From Agrypnia vestita (lineage: Eukaryota > Arthropoda > Insecta > Trichoptera > Phryganeidae): a DNA stretch of 64,000 nt. This document shows, one piece after another, positions 32,500 to 43,504 of the stretch. Each line of letters begins with the position of its first letter. Position 1 is the stretch's first letter. The DNA is taken from positions 1 to 64,000 of the forward strand of contig JADDOH010023624.1 of NCBI GenBank assembly GCA_016648135.1, given 5' to 3'. Made by a program: the position numbers and the translations under genes. The notes below the pieces were generated by a model, which searched no databases, was not told where the DNA came from, and saw only the letters and a list, made by a program, of their open reading frames with translations.

Positions 32500-32720
32500 C
32501 ACAACATGGTATCGCATCACAAGATAGACTCCTAGAGTTCTGAACTGAAGACCTTGGGAGAGTCAAAGAGGGGTCAGAAGACCTCAAAAGAGACGGGCCA
32601 ACGATATAACCCCTGTGGGAGGGAACTAATGGCTACAAGAAGCAAACGACAGAGATGAATGGAAGAGGCCTAAATCCAGCAGCGGAAAGATGAAGGCTGA
32701 AGAAGAAGATATAAAAGGTT
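32500..32720 (+). pseudogene. Decayed LINE 3' end
   Basis: agacgggccaacgatat, agcaaacgacagagatgaat and gaagaggc read as a broken RGRP..-type and NDRDEWKR C-terminus of an RTE-like LINE, in more than one frame, ending gaagaagaagat. Confidence 0.5.
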
Positions 32721-32754
32721 AAAATAATGGTTTAACCATCACTAATAGATACAA

Positions 32755-33190
32755 AAAATTCGTGCGGGTACTCATGTACGCGCGGTAGAAGTTATACTTC
32801 TACAAACAAAAGCTTTCTTAAAAAACAATCAAACATTCGTTAACTCGCATGTAAACAGAATCTGACAGTTGACAAGAACTCAATTTGGCGTCGTTCTTGA
32901 GATGTTGTTCCTTTTCAAAAAACGTGTGCATTTTCAAAAAAAGTCAAGAGCCTATCTATTTTCATATTTTATCGATTTTCGGTCTAAAACGGTTCCGTAT
33001 TTCGGAATGTGTTTTGTGTTTTGTTTGTTTTGAAAATGAAGATCTGATAATTACGTCGTTTTGGCAATAAATAATTTCTCGAATATCAAAGTTCATAAAC
33101 AACGACCGAAACATTCGTGAACTCACATGTAAACAAAATCTAACGGCTGATATGAAATCAATATGGCGTCGTTAGTTCTGGTATCGCATT
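32755..33190. repeat. Duplicated block (32830-32905 and 33107-33185)
   Basis: acattcgt.aactc.catgta, aaca.aatct.ac.g.tga and atggcgtcgtt occur twice about 277 bp apart. 32755-32800 (gtactcatgtacgcgcg, agaagtta.a.ttct) recurs at 58770-58825. These look like ends and interior of one dispersed repeat. Confidence 0.6.
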
Positions 33191-33225
33191 TCCGTTACAA
33201 TAAAAATCTTACTCAGAACGCACCA

Positions 33226-33345
33226 AAAGAAGTGTAACTTGTACACACACTTAAATATTTTTAGGTGTGTGTACGAAGAGAGGCAGTTGTCTAGAATTGG
33301 AGTATATAAGGGATGAGTCGAGTCAGGAGTCGGGAATAAATCATA
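33226..33345 (+). promoter_or_regulatory. Hairpin followed by a TATA-like box
   Basis: gtacacacac and its mirror gtgtgtgtac (33240-33274) form a hairpin. 20-30 bases later ggagtatataagggatgagt carries a TATA box. No reading frame with known product follows. Confidence 0.3.
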
Positions 33346-33597
33346 ATCATCCGAGATGCAGGCGTGGCGTAGCGGAGGTGGGCAGGCACCGTCCCGCTGC
33401 GTGTTCGCTTCCGCAATGAATATTTACCGCCTCCTGGCAACACTGGAAAGGCGCGCGAATTTTAAAATGCTTCTCGTGTTCTTAATAACGCGAACGTGGC
33501 TTTATTATGATGTAAGGCGCTTTTTACCAAATTTAATAAAGTCGCACGGATGGACAGCGTTGTGAGGCCAGAGGCCACGTGTGCTTGTCTAATTTTG
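33346..33597. other. Unassigned, GC-mixed DNA
   Basis: A 69-codon frame (33356) without a recognised domain. Confidence 0.3.
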
Positions 33598-34409
33598 TTA
33601 TTACTCCGTTTATATTAACTCGTGGCGTCTGTTTGCTTGCCGTCAACAAAAACTTTGGATCGATCTTTGACCCTTTTCCCGTGATCCAATCGAGCTGAAA
33701 CTTGGCAAGCAGACTCGTGGCGACGATCAAGAATATCTATCAAATTTTCGTTAAAAAAAAAAATAATTATAGTATTACTCCGTCGGTACATCACTATGAA
33801 TTTCGAAAATTTACAAAACAATTGGTTCACAGATGACAGAAAGAAGGGTTTTTTGGGAAAAAATCAAATAATAATTTTCATTATCATTCCACTTTATACT
33901 CTGTAGATACATAATTACTACCTTATGAAAATAAATACTACTGACGAACTCGAAAAAATATTATAATTGTGTTCTATAACGCCACTCTGGGACAGGCGTA
34001 GCCTAGTAGAGTGGCATAATCCACAAATTGAACAAAACAAAAAAATGTGTAATTTATCTTATGTTTTATTGTTAAATTAGTATTAAGTATCTTTATTTGT
34101 AAACAAGGATTTTTTTAAATAAATAAATTTATTTCTTTTAGATTACTGCTTAGTTTTGAAGAATTCTACATCACTCAAATCTGATTCTGACTAAATCATT
34201 TGACGTTGGAAATTCATAAGGTACGATATTGATGATAAATGAATCTATCAAAATCTTGACATCTCAAAACATCTGACATTTAAGAAATATATTAAATTTC
34301 TGTAAGTTTAGTGTTATGTTATATGTTTTAATTCGTCTTTAATTATTGTTATATTTTACAAAGATTGGGAGTATAGTAAAAGCTTGGTTTTATGGGTTAC
34401 ATTTTTTTA
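33598..34409 (+). mobile_element. ACTCCCTTT element (copy F), interrupted
   Basis: Core and left spacer at 33598-33838, right end (aaaacatctgacattt to tatgggttacattttt) at 34250-34409. The middle is displaced by foreign sequence. Confidence 0.8.
33840..34145 (+). mobile_element. LINE-like 3' end inserted in copy F
   Basis: aacgccactctgggacaggc, gtagcctagtagagtggcat, tgtaaacaaggattttt and an aaataaataaat tail recur on the opposite strand at 56805-57020. The tail suggests a non-LTR retrotransposon 3' UTR. No coding part remains. Confidence 0.65.
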
Positions 34410-34611
34410 ATTATAAAAACACACACACAACACAACACAAAGTGTGACTTTTTTCAAGAGATCATGAGAAATTGTCGTCTAATAGGTGTCAACTAATTGG
34501 CTGGTTGTTGTTTACAATTTACCCATACTATAAAGTCATGTTATCACTACCGCAATGCAATAATAACAAGAATTAAAATAAAGTGCTTATGTGATGTTTT
34601 TATTTCATCAA

Positions 34612-34815
34612 CTAGCCCGTGAAAAATCACGGGACATAATAATTAATAGCAGGATTTTGAAGCTGAAAATTCATTAATAAAAACCATTTTTTTAATTGAC
34701 TCTTCGTTTAAAGCCAAATGTAATTATAAGTTTTAGTTCCAAGCAAATAATTACTAACTTAGCAGTTAAACATTTACGGGCCGATAGACAAACAACGAAA
34801 TTATTATATTAAAAT
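34612..34815 (-). mobile_element. Non-autonomous Helitron II (minus strand), short
   Basis: On the minus strand it ends with the hairpin cccgtgatttttcacggg directly followed by CTAG (34615-34612) and then a T. Start region aatataataatttcgttgt. About 204 bp; the ten bases normally between hairpin and CTAG are deleted. Confidence 0.75.
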
Positions 34816-36139
34816 AATCGCAAAATAATTTTGTGGTAACATCATATAATACTATGAAAACCATTAAAAAGAAAAAAAATCCATCATTTATTTTACACTA
34901 AAAACATTTTATAAAATATTTTTAATTTTAATTCTTGTCTTATACACAAAACATCGGATGAAAAAATGTATAAATTTTCTATTATGGGAAGTCCACGAAT
35001 GAGAGGTTGAATTCTTGTTTCAGAGATTGGTCGATAATGGTTGGCATTTATCTGTTATGTCATTGAATTCTGCGTGCAAAATACATGTGGCATAGGTCAC
35101 GTCGTATGTACGACCTATACGCTCTCGAGACATATGTCATGTGGTACAAACATGGGCAATCAAGCTGACAATTGTTCTAATTAACACCTCGAGAATATTG
35201 TTTATTACCTATGTGGAATGTATTTTAATTTACTAGCGATCCATTCTCGGAATCAACTGTATGGAATTAAACGACGGCGATCGCCTTGAATTCTAAAAAA
35301 TTGTCCAGAATTCAATATGGTCAAAAACATTCTGAATTTTTGAATTTCGCAAGTCCAATTGACACAAATTTTTGTTGTTGTGTTGATTCACTTATCTCTG
35401 ATCTACCTATCTAGACATTGGTAGGTGTATTGGATGCTTATTTTATTGTTGGCTTTAAAAAAAGTTAACATGTGTTGTTGTTATGTTCGGTAATTTTTTA
35501 CTTTTGGAAAAAATGGAATAAAAATTTCAGATTTTCGGGCCAAAAATTTAACCTATGTTCCAGCCTTATTAATCGTCGAAATTGAAAAAAACATGAATAC
35601 CATGCAATACGTTACCTTTGCTTGATTTGGTGATTTAAAATATTTAATTTGGTATTTTTTTAGAACTAATTTATATCTTATCCAACTGTTATGTGATCTG
35701 TAGCATGTAAAATATTATTAAAATCCTTTTTGCTCATGGTTACCTTTAAAATTTGTTTTCAAATTAGTGTCTCGTTAGTTTTTCAACTCCTATACATCAT
35801 TTTTTTGTCTTTGTTAATGTATTTACATTTTAGTATACGTTGTATCCTGATGGATTATTCAATAAATAGTGTTTTTTACAAATTTTCATAAATATAAATA
35901 ACGATACCATATGATTATTTATCATTGTTATTTTTTCATTATTAATTATGAATTAACAGTAAAAAGTGTATTATATTATATCATATTCAAATTTTCGCAA
36001 AATATTCATACTTGTATTATTAAGGTTGGTCTGTTTGTTAAAAAATAAAAAATTAATGCCTTCAAAGATATTAAAGAGTTAAGGTTATGATTATGGTTGT
36101 TAGATGTATTTAACTGTAAATGGTAACGGATTTTTAATA
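34816..36139. other. AT-rich unassigned DNA
   Basis: 1.3 kb with no reading frame or internal repeat recognised. Confidence 0.4.
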
Positions 36140-36300
36140 CGAACTGTATAATTTTCGGAGAAAGGATCCTCGAAGTTTCGTTGAAGTCGTATTCAACGTC
36201 ATCAGGAGAATGACCTGTACCAACGGAGGTATAGGGCGGACATTCAGTCCGCCCTATACCTCACATACATACGGTTCGTATAAAATATCTTTACCATTTA
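36140..36300 (-). mobile_element. PLE end, subfamily A
   Basis: Same layout as 2481-2830 and 63480-63720. aatacgaactgtat at the left is inverted as atacggttcgtat at the right. A 14-bp perfect hairpin (ggtatagggcggac / mirror) sits at 36228-36260. Confidence 0.7.
36167..36210 (-). ncRNA. Hammerhead-ribozyme-like motif (PLE)
   Basis: Minus strand: ttctc / gagga stem I (5 bp with one G-U), CTGATGA (36199-36205), one extra C, perfect 6-bp stem II gttgaa / ttcaac, GAAAC, then TTC where sister copies have GTC. Stem III is therefore damaged by one base. Confidence 0.75.
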
Positions 36301-36457
36301 CAGTTAAATACCACAAAGATATTTGGAAATTATTAAAGATAATATGAATGATGATGACTAAATTAACGTTTTTTAGGAAAACAAAAATTTCGCCTATTAT
36401 TTATCATACCTCGAATATTTTAACGTATTTTTGAAATTAAAATAATTTCAAGTTCCG

Positions 36458-36721
36458 GTGACCATTGAGGCGAATGTTGAAGGCAACAGGAATAGAGGGC
36501 GTCCGCAAAAGACCTGGCACGATCAGGTACTACAAGTATTTGAGGATGGCCCTGTTAAAAGCCGCAACAATCGTAGAACGTGTATGAGAAGATGTATGAA
36601 TGTGGCCGAAGCAAAAGTGGTGTGCCAGGATAGAAGAGTGTGGCGTTCAATCCTCTCTGCCTACCCCTGCAGGGAAACGGCGTGATGGTTAGTTAGTTAG
36701 TTAGTTAGTTAGTGACCATTG
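36458..36721 (+). mobile_element. 5'-truncated RTE-like LINE with 10-bp target duplication
   Basis: gtgaccattg at 36458-36467 repeats at 36712-36721. Between them are a coding remnant and a (ttag)n tail at 36688-36711. The right target copy continues directly into satellite sequence, so the LINE landed at or next to the satellite edge. Confidence 0.88.
36468..36685 (+). pseudogene. RTE-like LINE C-terminus
   Basis: Open to a TGA at 36683. Residues: GNRNRGRPQKTWHDQV, then VFEDGPVKSRN..RR, CMNVAEAKVVCQDRRVWRSI and LSAYPC. GRP.K.W and QDR..WR are the usual C-terminal signatures of RTE-type LINE proteins after the reverse transcriptase. Only about 72 codons survive. Family members: 28488, 43245, 44779, 52176 and 59395. 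Confidence 0.8.
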
Positions 36722-39167
36722 GAACCAGCTTTGTAATAATCACTCGTTCATTTTATATATTTTTGAGAGCATATTTATAGATATTCTAAGTGGTACGTTT
36801 CACTAACGAAATCATTTCATTCTTTCATTTCGTGTTTCAAATTAGACGATTATTACTGAAGGCAGCATTGAGGCAGGCCGCAAAAATGATATTCATATAT
36901 TTTTGAGAGCGTAGATATAAATAAAGATATTGTAAATGATACATTTCATTAACATATCGTTATTTCTGACTTCTTGATGTTTCAATTTAGACGATTAATG
37001 CTGAAGGCAGGCTGCAACAATGATATTGGATAACAATTGGAACAAGCTATATAATAATTACGCATTCATTTCATATATTTTTGAGAGCAAAGATAAAAAT
37101 AAAGATATTGTAAATGATACATTTCAATCATATTGTTATTTTTGACTACTTGATGTTTCAAATTAGACGATTAATGCTGAAGGCAGCATTGAGACAGGCC
37201 GCAACAATAATACTGGATAACAATTAAAACAAGCTTCATAATAATTACGGGTTCGTTTCACATGCTTTTGAGGCATAGATATAGATATTGTAAATGCTAC
37301 ACTTCACTAACAAAATCATTTCATTATTTCTGACTACTTGATGTTTTAAATTAGACGATTATTGCTGAAGGCAGCATTGAGGCAGGCCGCAACAATGATA
37401 TCGGATAACAATTAGAACAAGCTTCATAATAATTACGCGTTCATTTCATATGCTTTTGAGGCATAGATATAGATATTGCAAATGCTGCGTTTCATTAATG
37501 AAATCATTTCATTATTTCTGACTACTCTATGTTTCAAATTAGACGATTTTATTGCAGAAAGGCAGCATTGAGGCAGGCCGCAACAATGATACTGGATAAC
37601 AATTAGAACAAGCTTCATAATAATTACTCATTCATTTCACATGCTTTTGAGGCATAGATATAGATATTGTAAATGCTGCGTTTCATTAAAGAAATCATTT
37701 CATTATTTCTGACTACTCTATGTTTCAAATTAGACGATTTTATTGCAGAAAGGCAGCATTGAGGCAGGCCACAACAATGATATCGGATAACAATTAGAAT
37801 AAGCTTCATAATAATTAGGCGTTCATTTCACATGCTTTTGAGGCATAGATATAGAGATAGCAAATGCTGCGTTTCATTAACGAAATCATTTCATTCTTTC
37901 TAACTACTTGATGTTTCAAATTAGACTATTATTGCTGAAGGCAGCATTGCGGCAGGCCGCAAAAATGATATTGGATAAAGCTTCATAATAATTACGCGTT
38001 CATTTCACATGCCTTTGAGGCATAGATATTGCAAATGCTGCTTTTCATTAACGAAATCATTTCATTATTTCTGACTACTTGATGTTTCAAATTAGAAGAT
38101 TATTACTGATTGCAGCATTGGGGCAGGCCGCAACAATGATACTGGATAACAATTAAAACAAGCTTCATAGTAATTACGCGTTCATTTCACATGCTTTTGA
38201 GGCATAGATATTGTAAATGCTACACTTCACTAACAAAATCATTTCATTATTTCTAACTACTTGATGTTTCCAACTAGACTATTATTGCTTAAGGGAGCAT
38301 TGGGGCAGGCCGCAACAATGATATCGGATAACAATGAGAACAAGCTTCATAATAATTACGCGTTCATTTCACATGCTTTTGAGGCATAGATATTGTAAAT
38401 GCTACACTTCACTAACAAAATCATTTCATTATTTCTAACTACTTGATGTTTCCAACTAGACTATTATTGCTTAAGGGAGCATTGGGGCAGGCCGCAACAA
38501 TGATATCGGATAACAATGAGAATAAGCTTCATAATAATTACGCGTTCATTTCACATGCTTTTGAGGCATAGATATTGTAAATGCTACACTTCACTAACAA
38601 AATCATTTCATTATTTCTAACTACTTGATGTTTCCAACTAGACTATTATTGCTTAAGGGAGCATTGGGGCAGGCCGCAACAATGATATCGGATAACAATG
38701 AGAACAAGCTTCATAATAATTACGCGTTCATTTCACATGCTTTTGAGGCATAGATATTGTAAATGCTACACTTCACTAACAAAATCATTTCACTATTTCT
38801 AACTACTTGATGTTTCCAATTAGACTATTATTGCTGAAGGCAGCATTGGGGTAGGCCGCAACAATAATACTGGATAACAATTAAAACAAGCTTCATAATA
38901 ATTACGCGTTCATTTCATATGCTTTTGAGGCAAAGATATAGATATTGTAAATGCTGCGTTTCATTAACGAAATCATTTCGTTATTTCTGAGTACTTGATA
39001 TTTCAAATTAGACTATTATTGCTGAAGGCAGCATGGAGGCAGGCCGCAACAATGATACTGGATAACAATTAGAACAAGCTTCACAACAATTACGCGTTCA
39101 TTTCACATGCTTTTGAGGCATAGATATGGATATTGTAAATGCTACACTTCACTAAAAAAATCATTTT

Positions 39168-39434
39168 AAATTTTCCGAATTTGCCAATCATATAATTGAG
39201 AGTAACCATAGTTTTGATAAAAATACAGGGGTCAACATTCTTCACATTAATAGTAAAAGTAGACGCCTTAATAATTTAGAGGCCCTAGAGATTAAGAAAA
39301 CTATAAATAATAATGAATCTATTATTAACAACCAAAAAAATTTTACTTACAGTCCTATTTTGAATATGTTCCCTTTCACCCTATCACCTGTTTCTTTCGC
39401 ACCCTCCACTATTTACCCCCATTTGGACACTTAA
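39168..39434 (+). pseudogene. PLE endonuclease C-terminal fragment
   Basis: 88 open codons to a TAA. FSEFANHIIESNHSFDKNTG, then VNILHIN, RRLNNLEALEIKK and a tail FTYSPILNMFPFTLS. Matches the C-terminal half of the fragments at 20629 and 27735. YIG and the cysteines are lost by 5' truncation. Confidence 0.8.
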
Positions 39435-39487
39435 CACTGAAATGTGATTGTTGATAATTTTTGTACAGTTCAATTAGTATTGGGTGT

Positions 39488-39525
39488 ACCCTGATGAAGG
39501 AACGTCGTTTCCGAAACCGGTTGGT
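39488..39525 (+). ncRNA. Hammerhead-ribozyme-like motif (PLE in satellite)
   Basis: acc / ggt stem I, CTGATGA (39491-39497), extra A, stem II ggaa / ttcc with a 6-base loop, GAAAC, self-complementary ACCGGU stem III, GUU triplet. Confidence 0.85.
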
Positions 39526-39629
39526 TTTACCAAATAAATTTTAGTGGTGTAAACAAAGTTAACTAGTTTAATTAAAATCATTTCATTATTTCTGCATTAT
39601 CATCTCATTATATTTAATCATTTCATTAT

Positions 39630-39672
39630 GCTGCCTTTAGCAATTCAAATTAGAATTGCTAAAGGCAGCATT
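39630..39672. repeat. Local inversion inside the satellite
   Basis: tgctgcctttagcaattc and its mirror gaattgctaaaggcagca flank aaattaga. A satellite segment has been inverted against itself beside the PLE insertion. Confidence 0.8.
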
Positions 39673-39870
39673 GAGGCTGGCCGCAACAATGATATTGGAT
39701 AACAATTAAAACAAGCTTCATAATAATTATGCGTTCATTTCACATGCTTTTGAGACATAGATATTGCAAATGCTGCGTTTCATTAACGAAATCATTTCAT
39801 TCTTTCTAACTACTTGATGTTTCAAATTAGACGATTGTTGCTGAAGGCAGCTTTGAGGCAAGCCACAACA

Positions 39871-41654
39871 TGATGGTGGAGCTATCTTGATCTGCGCCGT
39901 CCCGCCGCCCTTGATTGATCAGGTAACAGCGCCTGACGAGGGAAGTGAAGTGATGATTTGAATTGCGCATGCACCGGCCACTTACCTACACTCTTGAAAA
40001 TGTTCCACTATAATGACTGCTCCAGATGGCGTGGGAAGAAGCGATCTGTTGAAGTCTGACACGCCATTGTTCGGCGATACCTGGCGCTCGCTTCTTATCA
40101 TAAAACCCGTGTACTAGGCCGCGGGTTAATTATCATAACAGAAAATAAAACACAACCACTACACGTGATATAAGTTGGCTTAATTTAAAACATATGAATA
40201 TTAGGTTGATGCGTTAGGTGTACCTATAACGCAGTTGACAATGAAAATACTTATATTGTACTATAAAGAAATTCGGGGAGGTATGATGAATTGTTTATGA
40301 TGAAAAATAATTAACCTGCCATACATGTGGATTGGTTGGGTGATAAAAATTATAAACATTTCTTTATTGCCTGGATCTTTTTTACAGACCAATAGTATCG
40401 ATATCAAGCATCAATTTGGTACACTTAACTCATTTTTTACCATGTGTAATTGTGGAAGACATATAACTACTCTTTTGTATTATTTTATTATTTTCTTTTC
40501 CTTGTATTTATGTCTTCCTGATGAGTTAAATAATTAAATAAACAAATAAGCTACTTTTGTCGTACAGTGTTTCTTATTTTTTAAATTTATTTCTTATTTA
40601 TTAATCAACGCTCTTCAGGGCTTTTAGAAACAATAAGGTAAAGTGTACGTTAAATGAATGAATACTTTTAACAATACATAGTAATTGCCCAAAAAATACA
40701 AACAAAAAATATAATAATATAAAGTGGAAAGGAAATACATAGCAGTAGCATAATATTAAAAGATAAATATAATATAAATTAAAAACCAAGTATATAGCAA
40801 AATATATAGAAGGTTAAAGAAAGCATAATATAATAAATTACATAACAGTTCGTTACCTCACCCCATCAACAACTGAAATACAATCTACTTATTTAAGTCC
40901 AATCTGATGAATACTATTCATCTTTCAATAGACCTTTCAAAATATGTTTAAATATTATAAAGTTGGTGGCAAAAACGTCAATTTGCTCCCATTTTTCTAG
41001 AATATTCAAATCTTTAAAAGCTTATTTTTGTGACGTCACATTCTCAGCACTCGAAGACAGCGCATTATTCATCAACGTTTCGTCTCTGTCTCCAAATGTA
41101 TGCATCGCGAAAACTTGGAATATCTCGCCGTACCACTCGACAGCACTAACAACCCGGTGCACGAGTTAGTTTTCCATGTTGGCAACATGCATTCGTTCGT
41201 CTTGCATTTTTATTTTTTTATATCAAGTACACATATGGTAGGGAACAGTAATAATAGCGGCTCAAGCGTGCGCCGCACAGGGCTGGATTGTTAAATAATT
41301 TTGCAATTTATTGCTATAACATGGCTTTTGAAGGATTCCACTTTTTTTTTCAGATTCCCTAGAGTACTAATCTACTTCTACAATTGTATCAGCTCTAAAG
41401 CTTTGACTACTTATAGCTTTGATAGCTTTTACTAACTACCTTATTGTACAAAACATCATATGTTTCAGTTTTAACATGAATTCGGAAGGGTAAAAAAATG
41501 TGATAAAAAACTTTCTAAACGTATTACTTAATATTTAAAAATTTAAATCAATTAGGCGCGCCACTTTAGAGTGATAGATTTCGACATTTTTAGTTCAAGC
41601 TTTGGGCTGTTGAATAGCTCTATTAGGGATTAACTTGCGAGGTGACACATTTTC
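39871..41654. other. Unassigned DNA
   Basis: 39880-40120 is GC-mixed. 40560-40700 has ttatttcttatttattaatc, possibly an antisense LINE tail. 41590-41654 (ttaacttgcgaggtgacaca) recurs at 63763-63795. No gene recognised. Confidence 0.35.
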
Positions 41655-41673
41655 CCACACACATGCAGATACA

Positions 41674-41716
<43 letters not shown>

Positions 41717-41770
41717 ACACACACACACACACACAAACACACACGCACACACACACAGACACGCGCATAA
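41655..41770. repeat. (CA)n microsatellite
   Basis: About 110 bp of nearly pure CA with a few interruptions. It follows the phrase aacttgcgaggtgacacatt, which also precedes the CA-rich run at 63795. Confidence 0.95.
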
Positions 41771-42264
41771 ACACAGAAAGTGTTGGTGATTAAACCGTTA
41801 TTTTAACCGGCTATTTTCGGTACAGTTATTTGAGATTTGTATCTGATTGTATGGATGATTGATAACTATAATAACTATGATAACCCGTGGAATTGCAAAA
41901 AATCAGTTTATTTATTTAAACGGTTTGAAATAAACTTTCACAATACAATATAGTCATTAATTTGTTTACTGCGTACAGTTGTAGTTTCATAAAAATATTT
42001 AGGAGTTAGACAGTATTGATAATAAAGATTTTATAATATGATTTTTCCAATCATCGACGCAAACAGATACAAATCTCAAATAACGGTTAGAGTGTCACTG
42101 GTTAAAATACCATCATTGAAAAGCTGTGGTGCTCTTGTTCGTCTTCCTATAATGTATTGTGAAGTAGCTCTGTTACGAAACATAGGAACATGAAAAGGAG
42201 TATAACAAATACATAGCACCATCGAAACAAGAGCGGACACGATGAGAACTAAACCCTCCTCAAA
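41771..42264. other. Unassigned DNA
   Basis: gagatttgtatctg..(41830) and cagatacaaatctcaaataa (42062) form a spaced inverted repeat about 230 bp apart, perhaps an old foldback. Confidence 0.35.
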
Positions 42265-42600
42265 ATTACCGACATGAAGACTCTAAATCTTGCGGGCAAG
42301 ACCCTCAGAGACAGAGTACCCAATGCGGAAATCCGCAGAACCTGCGACATACAAGACATTGTAAGATGGGGCAGGCAGAGAAGGCATTTCTGGAGGGACC
42401 ATGTCGAGAGAATGGAACAGACTTCCCAGAACCGTTAGGTGCGGGATTCCAGAGGGGCGCCGACCACCAGGGAGACCACCAAAGAGATGGAGAGAGAGCT
42501 GGACGTCCTCGTCACAAGACCAGGACTGACCTGTCAACACAGATCAAGGATCTAACAAAAGAAGAAGAAGAAGACTTGGTACCAGATAAATGAGTGGTAG
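42265..42600 (+). pseudogene. LINE C-terminus with frameshift
   Basis: Frame 1 from 42274: MKTLNLAGKTLRDRVPNAEI, then RRTCDIQDIVRWGRQRR and HFWRDHVERM. A shift then puts IPEGRRPPGRPPKRWRESWT in another frame, ending at a TGA at 42527. R..I....W..H..RM and GRPPKRW are the conserved end of RTE-like LINE proteins. Followed by gaagaagaagaag. Confidence 0.8.
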
Positions 42601-42769
42601 TAGAACAAAAGTACTTTCAAGAAAAGTGTCGTTCAAAAGATTTTGCGCCCTGCAAACCCCAATACTACGCGTGGAAGCCGAAATTTCGGAGCGGTACGAA
42701 AATTTAAGTACCTCGGATCTCCGATAACAGTTAAGAATAACCGATCCCGAACCCGAAACAACGCGCATT

Positions 42770-42892
42770 ATATACATTATACGCATTACTAATTGTTACT
42801 ATTTATTTTCAGTTTTCCTCCGTATTATTGCTCAGTTTTATCCATGTATTCGTACGTTGAATCTTTTTATGTAAATTTTAAATTTAAAAAAA
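42770..42892. repeat. Block shared with 57815-57905
   Basis: atacattatacgcattacta, atttt.agtttt.cct.cgt.t and ttttat..atg recur. Probably part of a longer dispersed repeat continuing into the SCAG repeat at 42893. Confidence 0.55.
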
Positions 42893-43207
42893 TCTAATTA
42901 AGATAAATTATAGAAGTCTCACAGAGACGAAACTATGTATTTATAAAAGAATGGAAGTCTTTTTATAGGATGGCCCACGGCTTACAACCTGTATTAGTTT
43001 ACCAGCTGCGAAATCTATGTACCTTTTACTAAATAGTTCATAAAAAAAAGCTACAGATGCCTCTAGCATAGTCTTTCGCAAAACTTTATGTAAACGAAAG
43101 GTTTTTAGATTTGGAGCATATACAGAACTTTTAAAATTTTGGTAAAGTGTGAATGTTCTTACAATGGAATTGGTGAACGTTGCATTGTGTAGAGAGATCA
43201 CTTAAGA
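42893..43207 (+). mobile_element. SCAG repeat (plus strand), near full length
   Basis: taattaagataaattataga, agtctcacagagacgaaact, ggatggccca.ggcttac, accagctgcgaaa, then tgaatgttcttacaatgg, aattggtgaacgttgcattg and gatcacttaag. The right part is inverted relative to the left, so the element folds back on itself. Confidence 0.75.
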
Positions 43208-43244
43208 TCTAGTTTCCACTGTATTTAGTCTACTTTCGTTCCTC

Positions 43245-43450
43245 TTCTACTAGCTCCAGGCTTTACTTCCTTATATCAGTGTTGGTACCATAAATCCATC
43301 GTGTACTGCTAGTCCTCCCTCGGCAGACATTTTTCTGTTAGAAATTATTTCAATTAAACTTTTGACTTGATAAAATTCTTAAAAAGATAATTTTTCTAGC
43401 ATACTCCATATATCTTGCTTACTAGACTCTGCTTGTACCTGCTCTGAATA
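43245..43450 (-). pseudogene. RTE-like LINE fragment (minus strand)
   Basis: agtgttggtacc, ctgctagtcctccctc.g.agacat and tctgttagaaattatt match 59830-59890. No intact frame. Confidence 0.6.
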
Positions 43451-43460
43451 ATGATATTTT

Positions 43461-43504
43461 TAATTAAGATAAATTATAGAATTCTCACAGAGACGAAGCG
43501 GTGG
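43461..43504 (+). mobile_element. SCAG repeat, left end only
   Basis: ttaattaagataaattatag followed by aattctcacagagacgaag. Truncated after about 44 bases. Confidence 0.75.

Larger units (their letters stand above)
39167..39573 (+). mobile_element. PLE 3' fragment inserted in the satellite
   Basis: Ten-base direct repeats aaaatcattt flank it (39157-39166 and 39574-39583) within a satellite monomer. Content: endonuclease C-terminus, 3' untranslated part, hammerhead, terminal gtggtgtaaacaaagtt. Confidence 0.88.
36712..39870 (+). repeat. Satellite-like tandem array, monomer about 170-191 bp
   Basis: About 16 monomers. Markers recurring once per unit: ttttgaggcatagatat, ctacttgatgtttcaaatta, ggcagcattgaggcaggccg, ggataacaatta.aacaagc, and acgcgttcattt. 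ggcaggccgc occurs near 37381, 37572, 37763, 37951, 38122, 38303, 38485, 38668, 38850 and 39039. The three units between 38220 and 38770 are almost identical and show recent homogenisation. Left units are more diverged. Interrupted by a PLE at 39167-39573. Confidence 0.95.

Noticed and set aside
36688..36711. Telomeric TTAGG repeat
   Set aside because: The unit is ttag (4 bases) and always follows a LINE stop codon, so it is a retrotransposon tail.
36712..39870. CRISPR-like array
   Set aside because: Units are contiguous 170-191 bp monomers without spacers, in a eukaryotic context.
40508..40560. cctgatgag near 40515 as a PLE end
   Set aside because: No stem II, no GAAAC, and no related flanking sequence.
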